A stretch of DNA of 8,787 nt from Alphaproteobacteria bacterium (lineage in GTDB: Bacteria > Pseudomonadota > Alphaproteobacteria > Rickettsiales > SXRF01), in contig JAGVKI010000056.1 in NCBI GenBank assembly GCA_020050695.1, positions 1-8,787 of the forward strand, given 5' to 3'. A program made the translations under genes and the position numbers. The notes under the pieces were generated by a model. The model was not told the origin of the DNA and did no database searches. It worked only from the letters and a program-made list of their open reading frames with translations. How positions within the stretch are numbered: position 1 is the stretch's first letter; every line of letters starts with the position of its first letter. Shown here in pieces: positions 7,836 through 8,787 of this stretch.

Positions 7836-7885
7836 GAAGCGTGTACGACCCGTTTTAATTTCTGGCGGCACGCTTCTTGCTTTTT
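7836..7885 (+). terminator. Probable Rho-independent terminator of the F1 operon
   Basis: GAAGCGTG (7836-7843) and CACGCTTC (7869-7876) are perfect inverted repeats, extendable by an inner CCG/CGG pair (7850-7852 and 7866-7868). A T-rich tail (TTGCTTTTT, 7877-7885) follows. The position 35 bp after the atpC stop fits. The 25-nt loop and the interrupted T-run are less than ideal. Confidence 0.5.
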
Positions 7886-7888
7886 CAG

Positions 7889-7905
7889 CTGTAGAAACAC
7901 TACAG
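7889..7905 (+). promoter_or_regulatory. Small palindrome over the leader of the next gene
   Basis: CTGTAG (7889-7894) and CTACAG (7900-7905) form a perfect 6-bp inverted repeat with a 5-nt loop. The right arm overlaps the AGGA (7904-7907) that precedes the ATG at 7913. It could be an operator half-site pair or an RNA hairpin over the ribosome-binding site; no evidence separates these from chance. Confidence 0.3.
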
Positions 7906-7912
7906 GATATGT

Positions 7913-8368
7913 ATGAGCCTAACCCCGGTCAGCCATAGCACACTCGGCCTTTACGCAGCGTCACGCAGCAGCTTTACACAGCAGGCGCCGTCGGAAGAGC
8001 AGTTCTGGGGTAAGGGTGAAACGGCGTTCGATAGCCTGCTTGATACGATAAACCCCCTGCAACAATTGCCGATTGTATCCAATATTTACCGTGCGGTGAC
8101 GGGTGATCCTATTTCCACGGGCGCGCGGCTTGCTGGTGGCGCATTGTTTGGTGGCCCGCTGGGGCTTATTTCGGCGCTGGTCAATACCATTGTTGAAAAC
8201 CAGACAGGCAATGACATTGGCGGCAATGTCATATCAGCCCTCTCCGGTGAGAATGCCCCAACTGCCGCTACCGAGGCTGCAGGCAGTCTTGCGGGTCAGA
8301 AGGCAGCGGTTAGCGCCACTGACCGTGCGGCCTATCTCGCCTACAGCAATGCGGTCAAATTAGGTTAG
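7913..8368 (+). CDS. Conserved-looking protein of unknown function, 151 aa
   Basis: I cannot assign a function. The protein has a Ser/Thr-rich start, then a compact block FDSLLDTINPLQQLPIVSNIYRAVTGDPIS (about residues 39-68). A glycine-rich, hydrophobic stretch follows (GARLAGGALFGGPLGLISALVN, about 70-91) that could be an amphipathic or membrane-associating helix but is short and interrupted by Gly/Pro. An Ala-rich tail ends the protein. From memory, the 'NPLQ.LP.VS.IYRA.TGD ... GGALFGGP.G' pattern recurs in uncharacterised alphaproteobacterial proteins; this was not checked. No N-terminal signal peptide is convincing. ATG 7913 has a short-spaced AGGA (7904-7907). It sits behind the probable F1 terminator, so it likely has its own promoter. 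Its stop overlaps the stop of the convergent yggS-like gene by 4 bp. Confidence 0.8.
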   Translation: MSLTPVSHSTLGLYAASRSSFTQQAPSEEQFWGKGETAFDSLLDTINPLQQLPIVSNIYRAVTGDPISTGARLAGGALFGGPLGLISALVNTIVENQTGNDIGGNVISALSGENAPTAATEAAGSLAGQKAAVSATDRAAYLAYSNAVKLG

Positions 8369-8787
8369 GGGCGCTCGCCAAACAGGATGCGCCCAAGCCT
8401 GATACAGGTGGCGCCCATGCGTACCGCTTCTTTATAATCATCACTCATACCCATGCTGAGTCCTGCCAGGCCATTGCGCTGCGCGATCTGCCGGAGCATG
8501 GCAAAATGCGGTGCTGGCGGCTGGTCATGGGGCGGAACGCACATCAGGCCAGCTATGTGTAATTTCAGGACATCGCGGCAATGGGTGATCAGCGCATCGG
8601 CTTCTTCCGGTGCTATGCCGGCCTTTTGCGGCTCCTTGCCGGTGTTGACCTGTATATAGCAAATGGGGGAACTGCTGCCTTTGGCAATGGCATCGGCAAT
8701 GCTGTCAGCCAGCTTTAGCCGGTCGATGGTCTGGATGACATCAAACAGCTGAAGGGCCTCTTTTACTTTATTGGTCTGTAATGGCCC
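8365..8787 (-). CDS. yggS: YggS/PLPBP-family pyridoxal-phosphate-binding protein, C-terminal part, 5' end outside the window
   Basis: This family binds pyridoxal 5'-phosphate on a single-domain TIM barrel and acts in vitamin B6 homeostasis; no enzymatic reaction is established. The minus-strand frame is open from the window edge to TAA (complement of 8365-8367), giving 140 residues of an expected ~220-230. The PLP lysine and the first strands lie beyond the edge. Visible landmarks are GPLQTNKVK at the edge (family GxLQxNK), QTIDR, CYIQVNT, KAGIAPEEA, HIAGLMCVPP, the phosphate-binding LSMGMSDDY and the terminal RLGRILFGERP (family RxGxxxFG). Family members usually have VRIGTAIFG, so the RILFG variant is slightly unusual. 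It is convergent with the 151-residue gene, overlapping it by 4 bp. Confidence 0.93.
   Translation of the reverse strand, partial: GPLQTNKVKEALQLFDVIQTIDRLKLADSIADAIAKGSSSPICYIQVNTGKEPQKAGIAPEEADALITHCRDVLKLHIAGLMCVPPHDQPPAPHFAMLRQIAQRNGLAGLSMGMSDDYKEAVRMGATCIRLGRILFGERP

Noticed and set aside
8453..8659. A plus-strand open frame of 68 codons near the right edge
   Set aside because: It is the shadow of the minus-strand yggS-like gene, whose translation shows clear family motifs throughout.

Overview
The window looks like a piece of an alphaproteobacterial chromosome. The F1 part of ATP synthase is encoded alone, in the order delta-alpha-gamma-beta-epsilon (atpH-atpA-atpG-atpD-atpC), with no F0 genes attached. 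It lies just downstream of priA, and both arrangements are common in Alphaproteobacteria. The lineage below class level cannot be fixed by reading. Base composition is moderate, without the strong AT bias of Rickettsia-like genomes.

Layout: (1) 2-805 (+), the C-terminal third of the replication-restart helicase PriA. (2) 817-1938 (-), a 373-residue protein converging on priA. It contains an exact match to the 23-residue Nudix box and is probably an unusual Nudix-fold protein. (3) 1939-2311, a divergent AT-rich spacer that must hold the promoters for the Nudix-like gene and for the F1 operon. (4) 2312-7801 (+), the F1 operon, apparently complete and intact. (5) 7802-7912, a probable terminator and then a small palindrome over a ribosome-binding region. 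(6) 7913-8368 (+), a 151-residue protein of unknown function. (7) 8365-8787 (-), the C-terminal 140 residues of a YggS/PLPBP-family pyridoxal-phosphate-binding protein, overlapping the previous gene by 4 bp tail to tail.

The unusual part is the F1 operon. Three of its four intergenic spacers carry palindromic elements. The atpG-atpD spacer holds a 132-residue four-helix-bundle protein of the '23S rRNA intervening-sequence' (S23/IVP, TIGR02436-like) family, flanked by ~25-nt imperfect inverted repeats made of TGAATC/GATTCA units. The atpH-atpA spacer holds a ~80-bp element whose left end matches the left end of that cassette (19/20) and whose right end matches its right end (29/32) without gaps. 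It looks like an empty or internally deleted copy of the same element. The atpD-atpC spacer holds an unrelated sequence that is also a large hairpin (24-nt arms, 21 pairs), and its right arm contains the ribosome-binding site of atpC. These observations suggest a small gene-bearing palindromic element that uses operon spacers as insertion sites without interrupting genes, and that may modulate translation of the downstream subunits. Mobility and regulation are inferences; the sequence matches are read directly.

Functionally, the five atp genes encode the catalytic head (alpha3 beta3), the central stalk (gamma, epsilon) and the peripheral-stalk cap (delta) of the ATP synthase. The flanking genes are housekeeping (priA, yggS) or uncharacterised and show no obvious functional tie to it.
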